From the NCBI GenBank assembly GCA_007131295.1, contig SLQW01000095.1, positions 1 to 52,577 of the forward strand: a DNA stretch of 52,577 nt, in the 5' to 3' direction. The notes under the pieces are model-generated. The model made no database searches. It was not told where the DNA came from and worked only from the letters and a program-made list of their open reading frames with translations. The position numbers were made by a program, and so were the translations under genes. This document shows positions 19,861 through 28,758 of the stretch, in pieces (position 1 is the first letter of the stretch; every line of letters starts with the position of its first letter). Source of the DNA: Pseudomonadales bacterium. GTDB taxonomy: Bacteria; Pseudomonadota; Gammaproteobacteria; Pseudomonadales; Azotimanducaceae.

Positions 19861-20495
19861 CAGCCAGACTCCCCCGGTCGTGCTTCGGGTTGTTCGGAAC
19901 CGGGCTCGAGCGGTGCCGGGAAGCCGAACAACACTGCAGTAGCGCGCGTAAGGCGTGCGATCGCGGCGGCCAGGAGAAGGAAGAAGCCGAGGGGCAGCGC
20001 CGCTTTGATCAGCCAGCGCAGGGGAAGACCACCGGGGGCCTGGGAGACCTCGCCGCTCGCGAAGGAGTAGGCGACGAACGGGATCGCATAGATCAGCACC
20101 AGGAGCAGAAAAGGCAGCAGCAGCAGAAAAGTGCCGTACAACTCGACCCAGGCCTGCTGCCGCAGGCTGAGACGCTCATGCAGGATATCCACCCGGATGT
20201 GATCGTCGGTGACGACGCCGAAGGACAGCGCTATCAGAAAGCCGAGCGCGTAGATGTGCCACTGCAGCTCTTCGAGTTCGATTCTGCCTTCACCGAAGGT
20301 GTAGCGCAGCACTACGTTGCCGAGGATCACGACAATCAGCAGCAGCCAGAGCCAGGAGGCAACGCGGCCGACGCGGTACAGGCCGGTATCGAGGGCGCGC
20401 GAGAGGCGGGTCGCAGGCAGGCGCGCGTGAGCACGTGCCGGAACTTCGCTCGGCGCCGTCGCAGTCAGGCCCTCTCGTCCTCCAGTGTCCGCCAT
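19860..20495 (-). CDS. dctQ: TRAP transporter small permease subunit (DctQ-like)
   Basis: 211 residues with four membrane segments in the DctQ spacing, starting after a 40-residue cytoplasmic tail: VASWLWLLLIVVILGNVVLRY, then ELQWHIYALGFLIALSFGVVTDDHIRVDIL, the family's most conserved stretch (the E.QW..Y... DxHVRVD pattern), and two further helices. It stabilises and orients the large permease. The gene is 6 bases downstream of dctP and overlaps dctM by one base. Confidence 0.92.
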
Positions 20496-20501
20496 GCCCG
20501 C

Positions 20502-21626
20502 TCAGAAATCCCGAGGCAGGTAGGCGAGTCGCTTCCAGACTTCGTAGCTGTCCATGAACTCGCGCTGCGAGGCAAGGATGCGCGCGAATTCCGGATCGGC
20601 CGCGGCTTCCTCCTCGAGGACAGCCTCCGATACTTCTTTGAGGCGCCGCAGCAGCGCTTCCGGCAGACGCTCCGTGTGGACGCCGCGGCGCTCGAAGCTT
20701 TCGATCACGGGCCCTTGAATGGCCTCGCCGTTGGCGAGGTTGCGGGTGACACCAGCGGTGCAGGCGGTTTCCAGAAGGGCGCGATCGGTCGCCGGCAATG
20801 CGTTCCAGCGATCGAGATTCACCACCAGATGAAACGACGTGAAGGTCTGGTGCCAGCCCGGGTAGTAGTTGAAGCGGGCTATCCGATCGAAGCCGAGGCG
20901 GGCATCCACACTTGGCAGCGAGAACTCCAGTGCGTCGATGGCGCCTCGCTCGAGGGCCTGAAACAGCTCGCTGCCCGGGATCATCGTTACCGATGCGCCG
21001 AGGCGCTGCAGGACGCGCCCGCCGAGCCCGGCAAAGCGGATGATCAGGCCGCGAACATCGCTCAAATCCTCTATGGGGTTACGGAACCAGCCTGCTGCTT
21101 CCGGACCGATCAGTCCGCATAGCAGCGGATGCACGCCGCGACGATGGTACATCTCCTCCGCCAGTTCGCGACCGCCACCGTCGTACCACCAGGCCATGAA
21201 CTCCCAGGGCTCCATGCCGAAGGGAACGGCGCCAAGGAGGGCAGAGGCGGGAATGCGGCCCTGGTCGTAACCGAGCCAGGTATAGCCGGCGGGGAGCCGG
21301 CCCTCGCCGACCGCTTCTGTGATGGCGAAAGCCGAAATCAGCTCGCCGGGTTCGTAGGGCTGCAGGCGGATGCGTCCCGCGCTCGTGGCGGTCACGGCGT
21401 CGGCGACGTAGATGATGTTGTCGCCGAGCGCAGGCAGGTTGCTGCCGAAAGCGAGCGGCAGACGCCAGCGTATCGGCTCCAGGGGGCGGTCGTCCTCTGC
21501 GCCGGGCATGACCGCTACCGGAGCTCCGGGTGGCCTCAGCGCCAGGCTGCCCACAATACCCACGGTGAATGCGATCAGGACACCAACGAGAAAGGCTCGA
21601 GTACTGAGTTGCCCCTTCGGCCCCAT
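20502..21626 (-). CDS. dctP: TRAP transporter periplasmic substrate-binding protein (DctP-like)
   Basis: 374 residues from the ATG at 21626, which has AGGGGG about 9 bases upstream. Residues about 10-33 (RAFLVGVLIAFTVGIVGSLAL) form a signal peptide or membrane anchor with no lipobox cysteine. The mature domain shows the DctP pattern: WRLPLAFGSNLPALG, a central IPGSELFQALERGAIDALEFS (the usual G.E...AL..G.vDA motif) and YYPGWHQTFTSFHLVVNLDRW. The GAIDALEF and YYPGWHQ stretches resemble the subgroup that binds 2-oxoacids, which is tentative. It captures the substrate in the periplasm for DctQM and is the first gene of the operon. Confidence 0.9.
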   Translation of the reverse strand: MGPKGQLSTRAFLVGVLIAFTVGIVGSLALRPPGAPVAVMPGAEDDRPLEPIRWRLPLAFGSNLPALGDNIIYVADAVTATSAGRIRLQPYEPGELISAFAITEAVGEGRLPAGYTWLGYDQGRIPASALLGAVPFGMEPWEFMAWWYDGGGRELAEEMYHRRGVHPLLCGLIGPEAAGWFRNPIEDLSDVRGLIIRFAGLGGRVLQRLGASVTMIPGSELFQALERGAIDALEFSLPSVDARLGFDRIARFNYYPGWHQTFTSFHLVVNLDRWNALPATDRALLETACTAGVTRNLANGEAIQGPVIESFERRGVHTERLPEALLRRLKEVSEAVLEEEAAADPEFARILASQREFMDSYEVWKRLAYLPRDF

Positions 21627-21978
21627 GAGCGCGTCCCCCTGATTGTGAGCCCGGGATTGTCGAAGGCGCCTTGGGCGAATGCAACCACTGCCCCGGTCCT
21701 TCACGTATGCATGACATCGTGCGTGTCGTGATGCCCATCATGTGCCATGACGCGATAGACCAAGGCCGCAGGTCGGGGATTGTATTCCTGGCGTCGAATC
21801 CGTAATCTCACCGGCCTTCGCGCCGGGGATGTCGCGACCGTTTACCTGCACGGGTGCTGAATTCGGATGATCGAGGGGGCTCCAGCGTCCCACGGTCCGT
21901 ACGTGTTTGGCGCCCTGTGCATCCTGAGAACCTGGCAGGACGCTCGCCGGCCTGCCATGTGGTGAGGACCAATCCGCC
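21627..21978. other. divergent intergenic region between dctP and pntAA
   Basis: 352 bases without a gene. It must hold the promoters of the TRAP operon (minus) and of the transhydrogenase operon (plus). A GAGGA ribosome-binding sequence lies before pntAA. I could not find a promoter pair or dyad strong enough to name. Confidence 0.5.
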
Positions 21979-23106
21979 ATGCTGATCGGCGTACCAAAGG
22001 AGACGTTTCCTGGCGAACGGCGAACGGCGCTCGTCCCTGCGAGCGTGAAGAAGCTCAGCGCCTTGGGGCTCGAAATCGCGGTTGAAAGCGGCTGTGGGGT
22101 TGCGGCGGGTTTCAGCGATGCCGATTACGAAGCCGCTGGGGCCCGGATCGAAGCAGACCGCGGCAGCCTGCTCGGATCCGCGGACATGATTCTGAGGATT
22201 CGCAAACCTCCGGCGGATGAAGTCGGACAACTGAAACGTGGATGCATCCATGCCAGCCTGCTCGATCCCTTCAACGAAAAGGCCCTGATCGAGTCGCTCG
22301 CGCAGGCGGGTGTGAGTGCGGCAAGCATGGAAATGGTGCCGCGCTCGACCCGGGCCCAGAAGATGGACGTGCTCAGCTCGCAGGCGAATCTCGCGGGTTA
22401 TGTGACGGTGATCCTGGCGGCGCGGCAACTGCGCAAGATTTTTCCGATGATGATGACGCCAGCCGGCACCATTTCACCCGCACGGGTGTTCGTGATCGGC
22501 GCCGGAGTCGCTGGACTGCAGGCAATCGCGACGGCGAAGCGGCTCGGCGCCAGGGTCGAAGCCTTCGACACGCGGCCCGTGGTGGCGGAGCAGGTGCAAT
22601 CTCTCGGTGCGAAATTCCTCGAAATCGATCTCGGCGAGACCGGTCAGACCGATCAGGGCTATGCCAGGGAGTTGACGCCGGAGCAGCTCGAAATGCAGCG
22701 CCAGGGCATGAAAGAGGCGATCGGTCGTTCCGACGTGGTGATCACGACGGCTCAGGTGTTCGGTCGGCCCGCACCGCGGATCGTCAACGCCGACATGGTG
22801 GCAGTCATGCAGCCCGGCTCCGTGATCGTCGATATGGCGGTGGAGACCGGTGGCAACGTCGAGGGCTCCGTGCTCGACGAGGTCAGTGACGTGAACGGGG
22901 TGAAGATCATCGGTCTCGGTAATCTGCCGGGTGAAGTGGCAACCAACGCCAGCGAGATGTTTTCCGCCAACCTCTTCAATTTCATCGACGAGTTCTGGGA
23001 CAAGGAAAAATCGGAGCTCGTGTTGGATCCCGAAGACGACATCGTCAAAAGCTGTCTGATTACGCGCGACGGTGAGATCGTCAACGAAACCATCAAGAAG
23101 CTCTGA
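21979..23106 (+). CDS. pntAA: NAD(P) transhydrogenase subunit alpha, part 1 (domain I, NAD-binding)
   Basis: 375 residues, soluble. It is the NAD(H)-binding domain I of proton-translocating transhydrogenase, which couples hydride transfer from NADH to NADP+ with inward proton flow. Visible features: MLIGVPKETFPGERR at the start, the RSTRAQKMDVLSSQANLAGY loop, the Rossmann glycine motif GAGVAGLQAIATAKRLGA and the mobile loop around QGYARELTPEQLEMQRQ. Length and split into a separate subunit match the three-gene form of the enzyme. The last residues (LITRDGEIVN) are the usual C-terminus before part 2. Confidence 0.95.
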   Translation: MLIGVPKETFPGERRTALVPASVKKLSALGLEIAVESGCGVAAGFSDADYEAAGARIEADRGSLLGSADMILRIRKPPADEVGQLKRGCIHASLLDPFNEKALIESLAQAGVSAASMEMVPRSTRAQKMDVLSSQANLAGYVTVILAARQLRKIFPMMMTPAGTISPARVFVIGAGVAGLQAIATAKRLGARVEAFDTRPVVAEQVQSLGAKFLEIDLGETGQTDQGYARELTPEQLEMQRQGMKEAIGRSDVVITTAQVFGRPAPRIVNADMVAVMQPGSVIVDMAVETGGNVEGSVLDEVSDVNGVKIIGLGNLPGEVATNASEMFSANLFNFIDEFWDKEKSELVLDPEDDIVKSCLITRDGEIVNETIKKL

Positions 23107-23124
23107 GCTGGGAGCCGGAAGATC

Positions 23125-23418
23125 ATGGAAGCCGTATTCCTTTCGTTTATCCTCGTGCTGTCGATCTTTCTGGGCTTCGAGCTCATTTCCAAGGTGCCAG
23201 CTACGCTGCACACCCCGCTGATGTCAGGCGCCAATGCGATCTCCGGCATCACCATCGTCGGCGCGTTGCTTTCGGCTGGCGCTCAGCACGACACCATGGC
23301 GACCTGGCTTGGTGCTGCGGCCGTGATGTTCGCCACAATCAACGTGGTCGGCGGGTATCTGGTCACCGACCGGATGCTGGCGATGTTCCGCAAGAAGGAT
23401 AGCGGAGGCGCCGCATGA
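23125..23418 (+). CDS. pntAB: NAD(P) transhydrogenase subunit alpha, part 2 (membrane domain II)
   Basis: 97 residues with three hydrophobic segments. The family signature HTPLMSGANAISGI is present between the first and second helices, followed by IVGALL and the terminal VVGGYLVTDRMLAMFRKK. With the N-terminal part of PntB it forms the proton channel. It begins 18 bases after pntAA and its end overlaps pntB by four bases (ATGA). Confidence 0.95.
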   Translation: MEAVFLSFILVLSIFLGFELISKVPATLHTPLMSGANAISGITIVGALLSAGAQHDTMATWLGAAAVMFATINVVGGYLVTDRMLAMFRKKDSGGAA

Positions 23419-24803
23419 GTCTTTCCCCGGTCGCCATCAACTTCGCCTATATCGTTTCGGCGATCCTTTTCGTCTTCGGCCTGAAAATGCTGGGTTCGCC
23501 GGCGACGGCACGACGCGGGAACATGTTGTCGTCGCTCGGCATGCTGATCGCCATCGTGGTGACGCTGTTCTCGCAGCAGATCCTCAGCTTCGAATACATC
23601 ATCATTTTCGCTGTGATCGGTGCCGTGATCGGCGCGCTCGCTGCGCGATTGGTCGCCATGACTGCCATGCCTGAGATGGTGGCGTTGTTCAATGGTTCGG
23701 GCGGCGCTGCGTCGCTGCTGGTGGGATGGGCGGCGCTTTACGACCAGTTCCTTCCCGGTGGCCTGGGTGAGCCTTCCGCTTTCGTGATGGTTACCATCGC
23801 GTTATCGGTACTTATCGGTGGTGTCACCGCGTCGGGCAGCATCATTGCCTACGGCAAGCTTGCGGAGGTCATGACCAGCCGCGCGATCGTGTTCTCCGGT
23901 CAGCGGATCGTGAACAGCCTCATTCTGCTCGGGATCCTGATTTCCGCGGTCATGCTTGTCGCCGATCCACAGATCGGCTCGGTCTGGTTCTGGACCTTGC
24001 TCGGTCTCGCGCTGCTGCTCGGCGTGATGGCCGTCATCCCGATCGGCGGCGCGGACATGCCGGTGGTGATCTCCCTGCTGAACAGCTATTCCGGGCTCGC
24101 GGCGTGCGCGGCGGGCTTCGCCATCGGCAATAACATCCTCATCGTTGCCGGTTCCCTGGTGGGTGCTGCTGGTCTGATCCTCACCAACATCATGTGCAAG
24201 GCGATGAACCGGTCGCTGGCGAACGTGCTGTTCTCCGGTTTTGGCGCCGTTAAGACAGCGTCGGCAGTAGAAGGTGAGGTGAAGCCGATCGTGGTCGACG
24301 ACGCCTATCTCATCCTCGAATCTGCGAGTTCCGTCGTCTTCGTGCCCGGTTACGGTATGGCCGTCGCCCAAGCACAGCATGTGGTGCGCGAACTTGGTGA
24401 GCTGCTGGAGAAGAACGGCGCCGAGGTGTCCTATGCGATCCATCCGGTGGCGGGTCGGATGCCCGGGCACATGAACGTGCTGCTCGCAGAAGCCAATGTG
24501 CCCTACGACCAGCTGGTGGAAATGGACGACATCAATCCGCGTTTGCCCATGACGGACGTGGCCATCGTCATCGGTGCTAATGACGTAGTGAACCCCGCCG
24601 CGCGCGAGGACGAGAACAGCCCGATCTATGGCATGCCGATCATCAATGTGGATCAGGCCCGGACGGTGTTCGTCCTCAAGCGCTCCATGGCATCGGGATT
24701 CTCGGGCGTCGACAATCCGCTGTTCTTCGGCGAGAACACCCGCATGCTGTTCGGTGACGCGAAGCAGTCCATCGCCGGACTGGTTTCCGAATTCAAGGGC
24801 TGA
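23415..24803 (+). CDS. pntB: NAD(P) transhydrogenase subunit beta
   Basis: 462 residues. Residues about 1-265 contain the membrane helices of domain II (for example MPEMVALFNGSGGAASLLVGW). Residues about 285-462 are the NADP(H)-binding domain III with VPGYGMAVAQAQHVVRELGE (GxGxxxA/V), YAIHPVAGRMPGHMNVLLAEA, VIGANDVVNPAAR and the terminal KRSMASGFSGVDNPLFF. All are hallmarks of PntB. The start overlaps pntAB by four bases. No strong terminator is visible in the 33 bases before the convergent acyl-CoA dehydrogenase gene. Confidence 0.95.
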   Translation: MSLSPVAINFAYIVSAILFVFGLKMLGSPATARRGNMLSSLGMLIAIVVTLFSQQILSFEYIIIFAVIGAVIGALAARLVAMTAMPEMVALFNGSGGAASLLVGWAALYDQFLPGGLGEPSAFVMVTIALSVLIGGVTASGSIIAYGKLAEVMTSRAIVFSGQRIVNSLILLGILISAVMLVADPQIGSVWFWTLLGLALLLGVMAVIPIGGADMPVVISLLNSYSGLAACAAGFAIGNNILIVAGSLVGAAGLILTNIMCKAMNRSLANVLFSGFGAVKTASAVEGEVKPIVVDDAYLILESASSVVFVPGYGMAVAQAQHVVRELGELLEKNGAEVSYAIHPVAGRMPGHMNVLLAEANVPYDQLVEMDDINPRLPMTDVAIVIGANDVVNPAAREDENSPIYGMPIINVDQARTVFVLKRSMASGFSGVDNPLFFGENTRMLFGDAKQSIAGLVSEFKG

Positions 24804-24836
24804 CGCGAGTACGGGCTCGATGACGCGGCTGATCGG

Positions 24837-26522
24837 TCAGGCCGGAAGCGTCCAGGGGTCGGCGCGATCGATCAGGAGGCCGGCATCACAGTCGGCCGGC
24901 AACACCCCGTAGTGATGTCCCGCCTGCACGAGCCGGGTGCGGCAGAACGCCGTCGCCACCTGGGGCGGACCATGCTGCAGCAACAGCGCACCCTGCAGGG
25001 CCAGGGCCATGCGCCCGACCACGTCCCGCGCTCGGAACTCCGCGTCCGCAGAATTGGCGAGTAGGCTCTTGAGCGTCTGGACATGCCGATCGAAGCTGAT
25101 TTCCTTGCCTAGTGCGGGCTCGAGTTCGGAGAGCAGGGCATCCGCCACCGCGGGCGCACGGGTCAACGCGCGCAGCACGTCCAGGCACTGGACGTTGCCG
25201 CTGCCTTCCCAAATCGGATTGATCACTGCCTCCCGGTAGAGCCGCGGCATGATGCAATCCTCCATGACTCCATTGCCGCCGAGACACTCCATCGCCTCGT
25301 AGGCGAGCTGCGGTCCGCGTTTGCAGATCCAGTATTTGCCAACAGCTGTTCCGAGGCGGAACAGGAGCGCTTCCCGTTCGTCCTGCTCACGGCGGTCCAA
25401 GGCGCGCCCCATGCGCATCGTCAGCGCTACCGCGGCTTCGTACTCGAGTGCCATGTCGGCGAGGACGTTGGCCATGAGCGGCTGTTCCAGCAGGCGTGCC
25501 CCGAATGCCTCACGGGCGCGGCAGTGATGGATCGCCTGGATGACGGCCATGCGCATCTGCGCGCTGGAACCGATCATGCAATCGAAGCGGGTCAGCGCTA
25601 CCATCTGGATAATATTGGCAACGCCACGGCCTTCCTCCCCGATCAGCCAGCCTTCGGCGCCTCGCAGTTCCACCTCGCTCGAGGCGTTGGATTGGTTGCC
25701 CATCTTGTTCTTCAAACGCACCACGTGCAGCGGATTCTTGCTCCCGTCTTCGCACCAGCGCGGTACCAGGAAGCAGGACAGTCCGTTCGGCGCCTGAGCC
25801 AGCATCAGAAACAGGTCACACATGGGGGCGGACAGGAACCACTTGTGTCCCAGCAGGCGGTAGCGCTGCCCGCTGCCTGCCTTCGCCACCGGCGTCGCCG
25901 TAGTCGTGTTCCGGCGCACGTCCGAGCCGCCCTGCTTCTCCGTCATGCCCATGCCCACGGTCAGCGCCTGCTTTTCCGCCGCCGGGACATTACGCGGGTC
26001 GTAGTCGCAGGCGAGGATCTTGGACTCGAACAGGGCGGCGAGGGCGGGCTCGATGCGCAGGGTGGGCATGGAGGCGAAGGTCATGGTGATGGGGCAACCG
26101 TGGCCGGCTTCGACCTGCGCCTGCAGGATGTACTTCGCGGCCCGGGCCACGTGCGCACCGGGGCGGGGATTGCTCCAGGGGCAGGCGTGCAGTCCAGCGC
26201 GCAGCGAACTCGCCATGAGCTCGTGATAGGCGTCGTGATAGCGCACCCGATCGATGCGGCGACCGAACCGGTCGTGGCTGTCGAATTCCGGCGGGTAGCG
26301 ATTGGCGAGGTCGCCGAGGGCAAGGTGCTGCGCAGAGCCGGTCAGGGCACCGAAGTCGCTGAGTTCGGCTTCCGCCCAGCCGGCACCCTCCCGGCGCACG
26401 GCTTCCTGCAGCGGAATGTCACTGGCGTAGGCAGCGTAGTCGACCAACTCGCTGCCCACGTTCTCCACCGTGTGGGTTTCGCCGAGTGCAAGCGGTTCCG
26501 GGTCGGCCAATCTGGAGTCCAT
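24837..26522 (-). CDS. acyl-CoA dehydrogenase family protein, AidB-like
   Basis: 561 residues from the ATG at 26522 (a GGGGG run lies about 8 bases upstream; an upstream in-frame start would add 39 residues of non-coding appearance). It has the long AidB-type architecture: an N-terminal domain of about 170 residues, then GHGCPITMTFASMPTLR, TEKQGGSDVRRNTT (FAD-binding pattern typical of AidB), HKWFLSAPMCDLFLMLAQAP, and the C-terminal EAMECLGGNGVMEDCIMPRLYREA. E. coli AidB belongs to the adaptive response to alkylating agents, binds DNA and has weak isovaleryl-CoA dehydrogenase activity. Whether this copy acts on DNA damage or acyl-CoA is unknown. It is divergent from blaI, with the BlaI-like operator 142 bases upstream. 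Confidence 0.88.
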   Translation of the reverse strand: MDSRLADPEPLALGETHTVENVGSELVDYAAYASDIPLQEAVRREGAGWAEAELSDFGALTGSAQHLALGDLANRYPPEFDSHDRFGRRIDRVRYHDAYHELMASSLRAGLHACPWSNPRPGAHVARAAKYILQAQVEAGHGCPITMTFASMPTLRIEPALAALFESKILACDYDPRNVPAAEKQALTVGMGMTEKQGGSDVRRNTTTATPVAKAGSGQRYRLLGHKWFLSAPMCDLFLMLAQAPNGLSCFLVPRWCEDGSKNPLHVVRLKNKMGNQSNASSEVELRGAEGWLIGEEGRGVANIIQMVALTRFDCMIGSSAQMRMAVIQAIHHCRAREAFGARLLEQPLMANVLADMALEYEAAVALTMRMGRALDRREQDEREALLFRLGTAVGKYWICKRGPQLAYEAMECLGGNGVMEDCIMPRLYREAVINPIWEGSGNVQCLDVLRALTRAPAVADALLSELEPALGKEISFDRHVQTLKSLLANSADAEFRARDVVGRMALALQGALLLQHGPPQVATAFCRTRLVQAGHHYGVLPADCDAGLLIDRADPWTLPA

Positions 26523-26663
26523 CGCGAGCCCCCAGCGTGTGTAATCAAGGTCAGGTGCGGTAAATGTTGCAGGATGACGGAGGGGCCGGCAAGGAGGCGT
26601 AATATTCCTGTTTAACCTTTGTCGTGACGATAGTGTCATGTCTGTGAGGTCCAGAGTGCGCTA

Positions 26664-26678
26664 GACTACAGCGTAGTC
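26664..26678. promoter_or_regulatory. BlaI-type operator dyad upstream of the repressor gene
   Basis: A perfect dyad GACTAC-AGC-GTAGTC: 6-bp arms with a 3-base spacer, centred 31 bases before the blaI-like start codon. The core TAC-N3-GTA resembles the TACA/TGTA arms of BlaI/MecI operators. A -10-like TAGACT overlaps its left arm, so occupancy could block transcription. The same core occurs twice upstream of the TonB-dependent receptor, which supports a shared regulator. Confidence 0.7.
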
Positions 26679-26701
26679 CGATGCAGTCGGAGACTTGATC
26701 C

Positions 26702-27109
26702 ATGCAGCCTGATGATGCCCTTCCGGAGATCAGCAAGGCCGAACACCAGATCCTCGACCTTCTCTGGGAGACGGGTGAGCTCGGCGTTCGCGAGATCCAT
26801 GAACAGCTGGCCAACGGCTGGGCCTATTCCACTACCAAAACCGTGGTGGACAGAATGGCGAATAAAGGCCTGTTGTCTCGCCAGAAACTGCATGGCGTGT
26901 ACGTTTACGCGGCTGCCATCAGTCGACCGGCGGGGCTCGCGCGCTGGTTGCGCTTCTTCGCCGATCAGCTGCTAGGGGTCGACAGGCATACGGCTGTGGC
27001 CATGTTCGGGCAGAGCCGAAAGCTGGATGACGAGGAGCTCGTGGAGCTGCAGCGACTCGTCGATCAGCTCGATGATCTTAGCGAGGATTCGTCGACTCGA
27101 CGTGGCTGA
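26702..27109 (+). CDS. BlaI/MecI/CopY family transcriptional repressor
   Basis: 135 residues. The N-terminal winged helix is typical: LPEISKAEHQILDLLWETGELGVREIHEQL, then the recognition region YSTTKTVVDRMANKGLLSR and the wing with VYVYAA. Residues about 80-130 form the helical dimerisation part, rich in Leu and acidic residues. In the known systems the dimer binds TACA-N-TGTA dyads and is removed by proteolysis when the partner BlaR1/MecR1 membrane protease is activated. The partner here is the next gene, 25 bases downstream. A good dyad lies 24 bases upstream of the start, suggesting autorepression. Confidence 0.92.
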   Translation: MQPDDALPEISKAEHQILDLLWETGELGVREIHEQLANGWAYSTTKTVVDRMANKGLLSRQKLHGVYVYAAAISRPAGLARWLRFFADQLLGVDRHTAVAMFGQSRKLDDEELVELQRLVDQLDDLSEDSSTRRG

Positions 27110-27134
27110 ACCGCGGTGCCCATCGGGGGGGATC

Positions 27135-28637
27135 ATGGCGGTGGGACAACTGGATTTTCTGAGCTATTTGCTGCTCACGGATGCGCTGCAGCGCTCGCTC
27201 TACGTGACAGCTGCTGCTGTGCCTGCGGCCCTGGCTAGCTTGGTCCTGAAGCATCGCCTGCCGTTGCTGCAGATGGTGCTGTGGGCGCTGGTGCTGCTGC
27301 GCGCAGTGCTGCCGACGGGCTACGCGCTGCCGTTCAGCCTGAGAGAGTGGCTGGCACCGCTCGCACCTGATCTTTTCGGCTTCATCGAGTTGCGTCTGCG
27401 TTTGTGGGACTGGGGCTTCGCTGTGGCCAGCCCGCCTGTGGTCCAGGCGCTGCCCTGGTTGACGTGGCAGGTGGGGCTGGTCCTCGCCTGGTGCGCCGTC
27501 ACGTTCATGCTCCTGCTGCGCTTCTTCGCGGTCCGCCGCCGCTACCGGCGCATATTGCGGGCAGCCGATCCGCTCATGGAGCCAGCCATCCAGCAGGCAA
27601 TCACGCGCTGGCGGCGGGCGCTGGGCATCCGGCGTCGGGTCGAGTTGCGTGCCGGCCGTGCTGCGGTGTCCCCGTTCACCATGGGTGTCCTGGTGCCCAA
27701 GGTCTATCTGCCCCGGCGCCTGCTGCTGCACTCTGATCGGAATGAAGTTGATGCGATCCTCGGTCACGAGCTCGCCCACGTGCGTCGCTACGACGATCTG
27801 TGGTTGCTGCTGCAGGGCATCCTCTGCGCAGTTTTTTTCTTCCTGCCTCCGATTCACATGGCGGCGCGTCAGCTCACGCGTCAGAGAGAGCTGCTTTCCG
27901 ATCAGCTGGCTGTCAGTCGCGGTGGCCTGTCGGCCCATGCCTACGCCAGCAGTCTTCTCTCCGTGATCCGGAGGACGTTGCCGTCCGATCACGCTGCCGT
28001 ACCGGCGCACCTGACTGGCGACGCCGCGTTCTGTTCTGCACGCATCAGGGCGGTGGCCGACGCCGCGCGCGAAGGCATGCGAGGCTTCGCCGCGAGTATC
28101 GTCGTGCTGGTTTTCGCGATCGTGTTCGTCATGCCCATGCGGCCGCACGAAACCGGACTCGAAGCCCAGGCCGCCAAGTTCCTGGAGCGAACGGCGAACG
28201 TGACGCCAGACGAAAACCCGGGACTGCTCCTGCCCATCGAAGGCGCACATATTGGCGAGGGCTTCCGGGTCGTTCCGAGGCCGGAGCGGCGATCCTATCG
28301 TTACCACACGGGGCTCGATCTGCATGCACCGGTAGGCAGTCCCATCCGCGCCATGGCCGACGGTACCGTTGAGCGGGTCATCGAGGGCGCGGGTGACCGT
28401 CTCGGCGCGCGAACCGGAGGCTACATCGTGCTCAGCCACGGTGCGCTTCGCGCCTACTACACGTATTTGCGGGCACCGACCGTGCGCGTGGGTGATCGTG
28501 TCGCGGCCGGCGAGGTCCTTGGCCATCTCGGGCGACCGCCTTTTTCGCCCGAAGGCAAAGGCACACATCTGCATCTGGAGATCACGATCCGCGGCCGCAG
28601 TATCGACCCTTTGGCCGTCCTCGCTAGCGATCCCTGA
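27135..28637 (+). CDS. BlaR1-like M56 membrane metalloprotease fused to a C-terminal M23 (LytM-like) domain
   Basis: 500 residues; the ATG at 27135 follows a GGGGGG run. The first half has several membrane segments (about residues 15-35, 45-65, 110-135, 225-245) and the M56 zinc site HELAHVRRYDD, with the distal acidic ligand expected in RELLSDQLAV. After a further helix near 315-335 a periplasmic M23 domain (about 375-500) follows, with the ligands HTGLD and HLHLEI. The position normally held by the catalytic histidine in Y.HL reads YYTYLR, so hydrolysis may be weak or lost. Classical BlaR1 ends in a beta-lactam-binding domain; here a peptidoglycan-peptidase-like domain takes its place. M56-M23 proteins are known as a domain combination, but I know of no assigned role. 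Confidence 0.9.
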   Translation: MAVGQLDFLSYLLLTDALQRSLYVTAAAVPAALASLVLKHRLPLLQMVLWALVLLRAVLPTGYALPFSLREWLAPLAPDLFGFIELRLRLWDWGFAVASPPVVQALPWLTWQVGLVLAWCAVTFMLLLRFFAVRRRYRRILRAADPLMEPAIQQAITRWRRALGIRRRVELRAGRAAVSPFTMGVLVPKVYLPRRLLLHSDRNEVDAILGHELAHVRRYDDLWLLLQGILCAVFFFLPPIHMAARQLTRQRELLSDQLAVSRGGLSAHAYASSLLSVIRRTLPSDHAAVPAHLTGDAAFCSARIRAVADAAREGMRGFAASIVVLVFAIVFVMPMRPHETGLEAQAAKFLERTANVTPDENPGLLLPIEGAHIGEGFRVVPRPERRSYRYHTGLDLHAPVGSPIRAMADGTVERVIEGAGDRLGARTGGYIVLSHGALRAYYTYLRAPTVRVGDRVAAGEVLGHLGRPPFSPEGKGTHLHLEITIRGRSIDPLAVLASDP

Positions 28638-28670
28638 CTCGCCGTTCGTCCGCTCTGCTTCGACGCTCTG

Positions 28671-28703
28671 GACTACAGTGTAGGCCAGCGGCTACGATGT
28701 AGC
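28671..28703. promoter_or_regulatory. two BlaI-type operator dyads upstream of the TonB-dependent receptor
   Basis: Site A: GACTAC-AGT-GTAGGC at 28671-28685, arms matching at 5 of 6 positions. Site B: GCTAC-GAT-GTAGC at 28691-28703, perfect 5-bp arms. Both have the 3-base spacer and CTAC/GTAG core of the dyad at 26664-26678. Their centres are 19 bases apart, close to two helical turns, and lie 62 and 81 bases upstream of the proposed receptor start. Together they suggest that the BlaI-like repressor also controls the receptor gene. Confidence 0.68.
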
Positions 28704-28758
28704 TAGAGGAGCGTTGCCCACTCGTTTCCGGTGCGCTCAATTCGTGGAGGGATGGGTC

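Noticed and set aside
21703..21735. Imperfect inverted repeat near GCATGACA and TGTCGTGATGC upstream of dctP
   Set aside because: The arms need a three-base bulge to align and no related copy is seen.
26622..26640. TGAC-N6-GTCA dyad upstream of the BlaI-type operator
   Set aside because: Only four pairing bases per arm and no second copy, so it is not distinguishable from chance.
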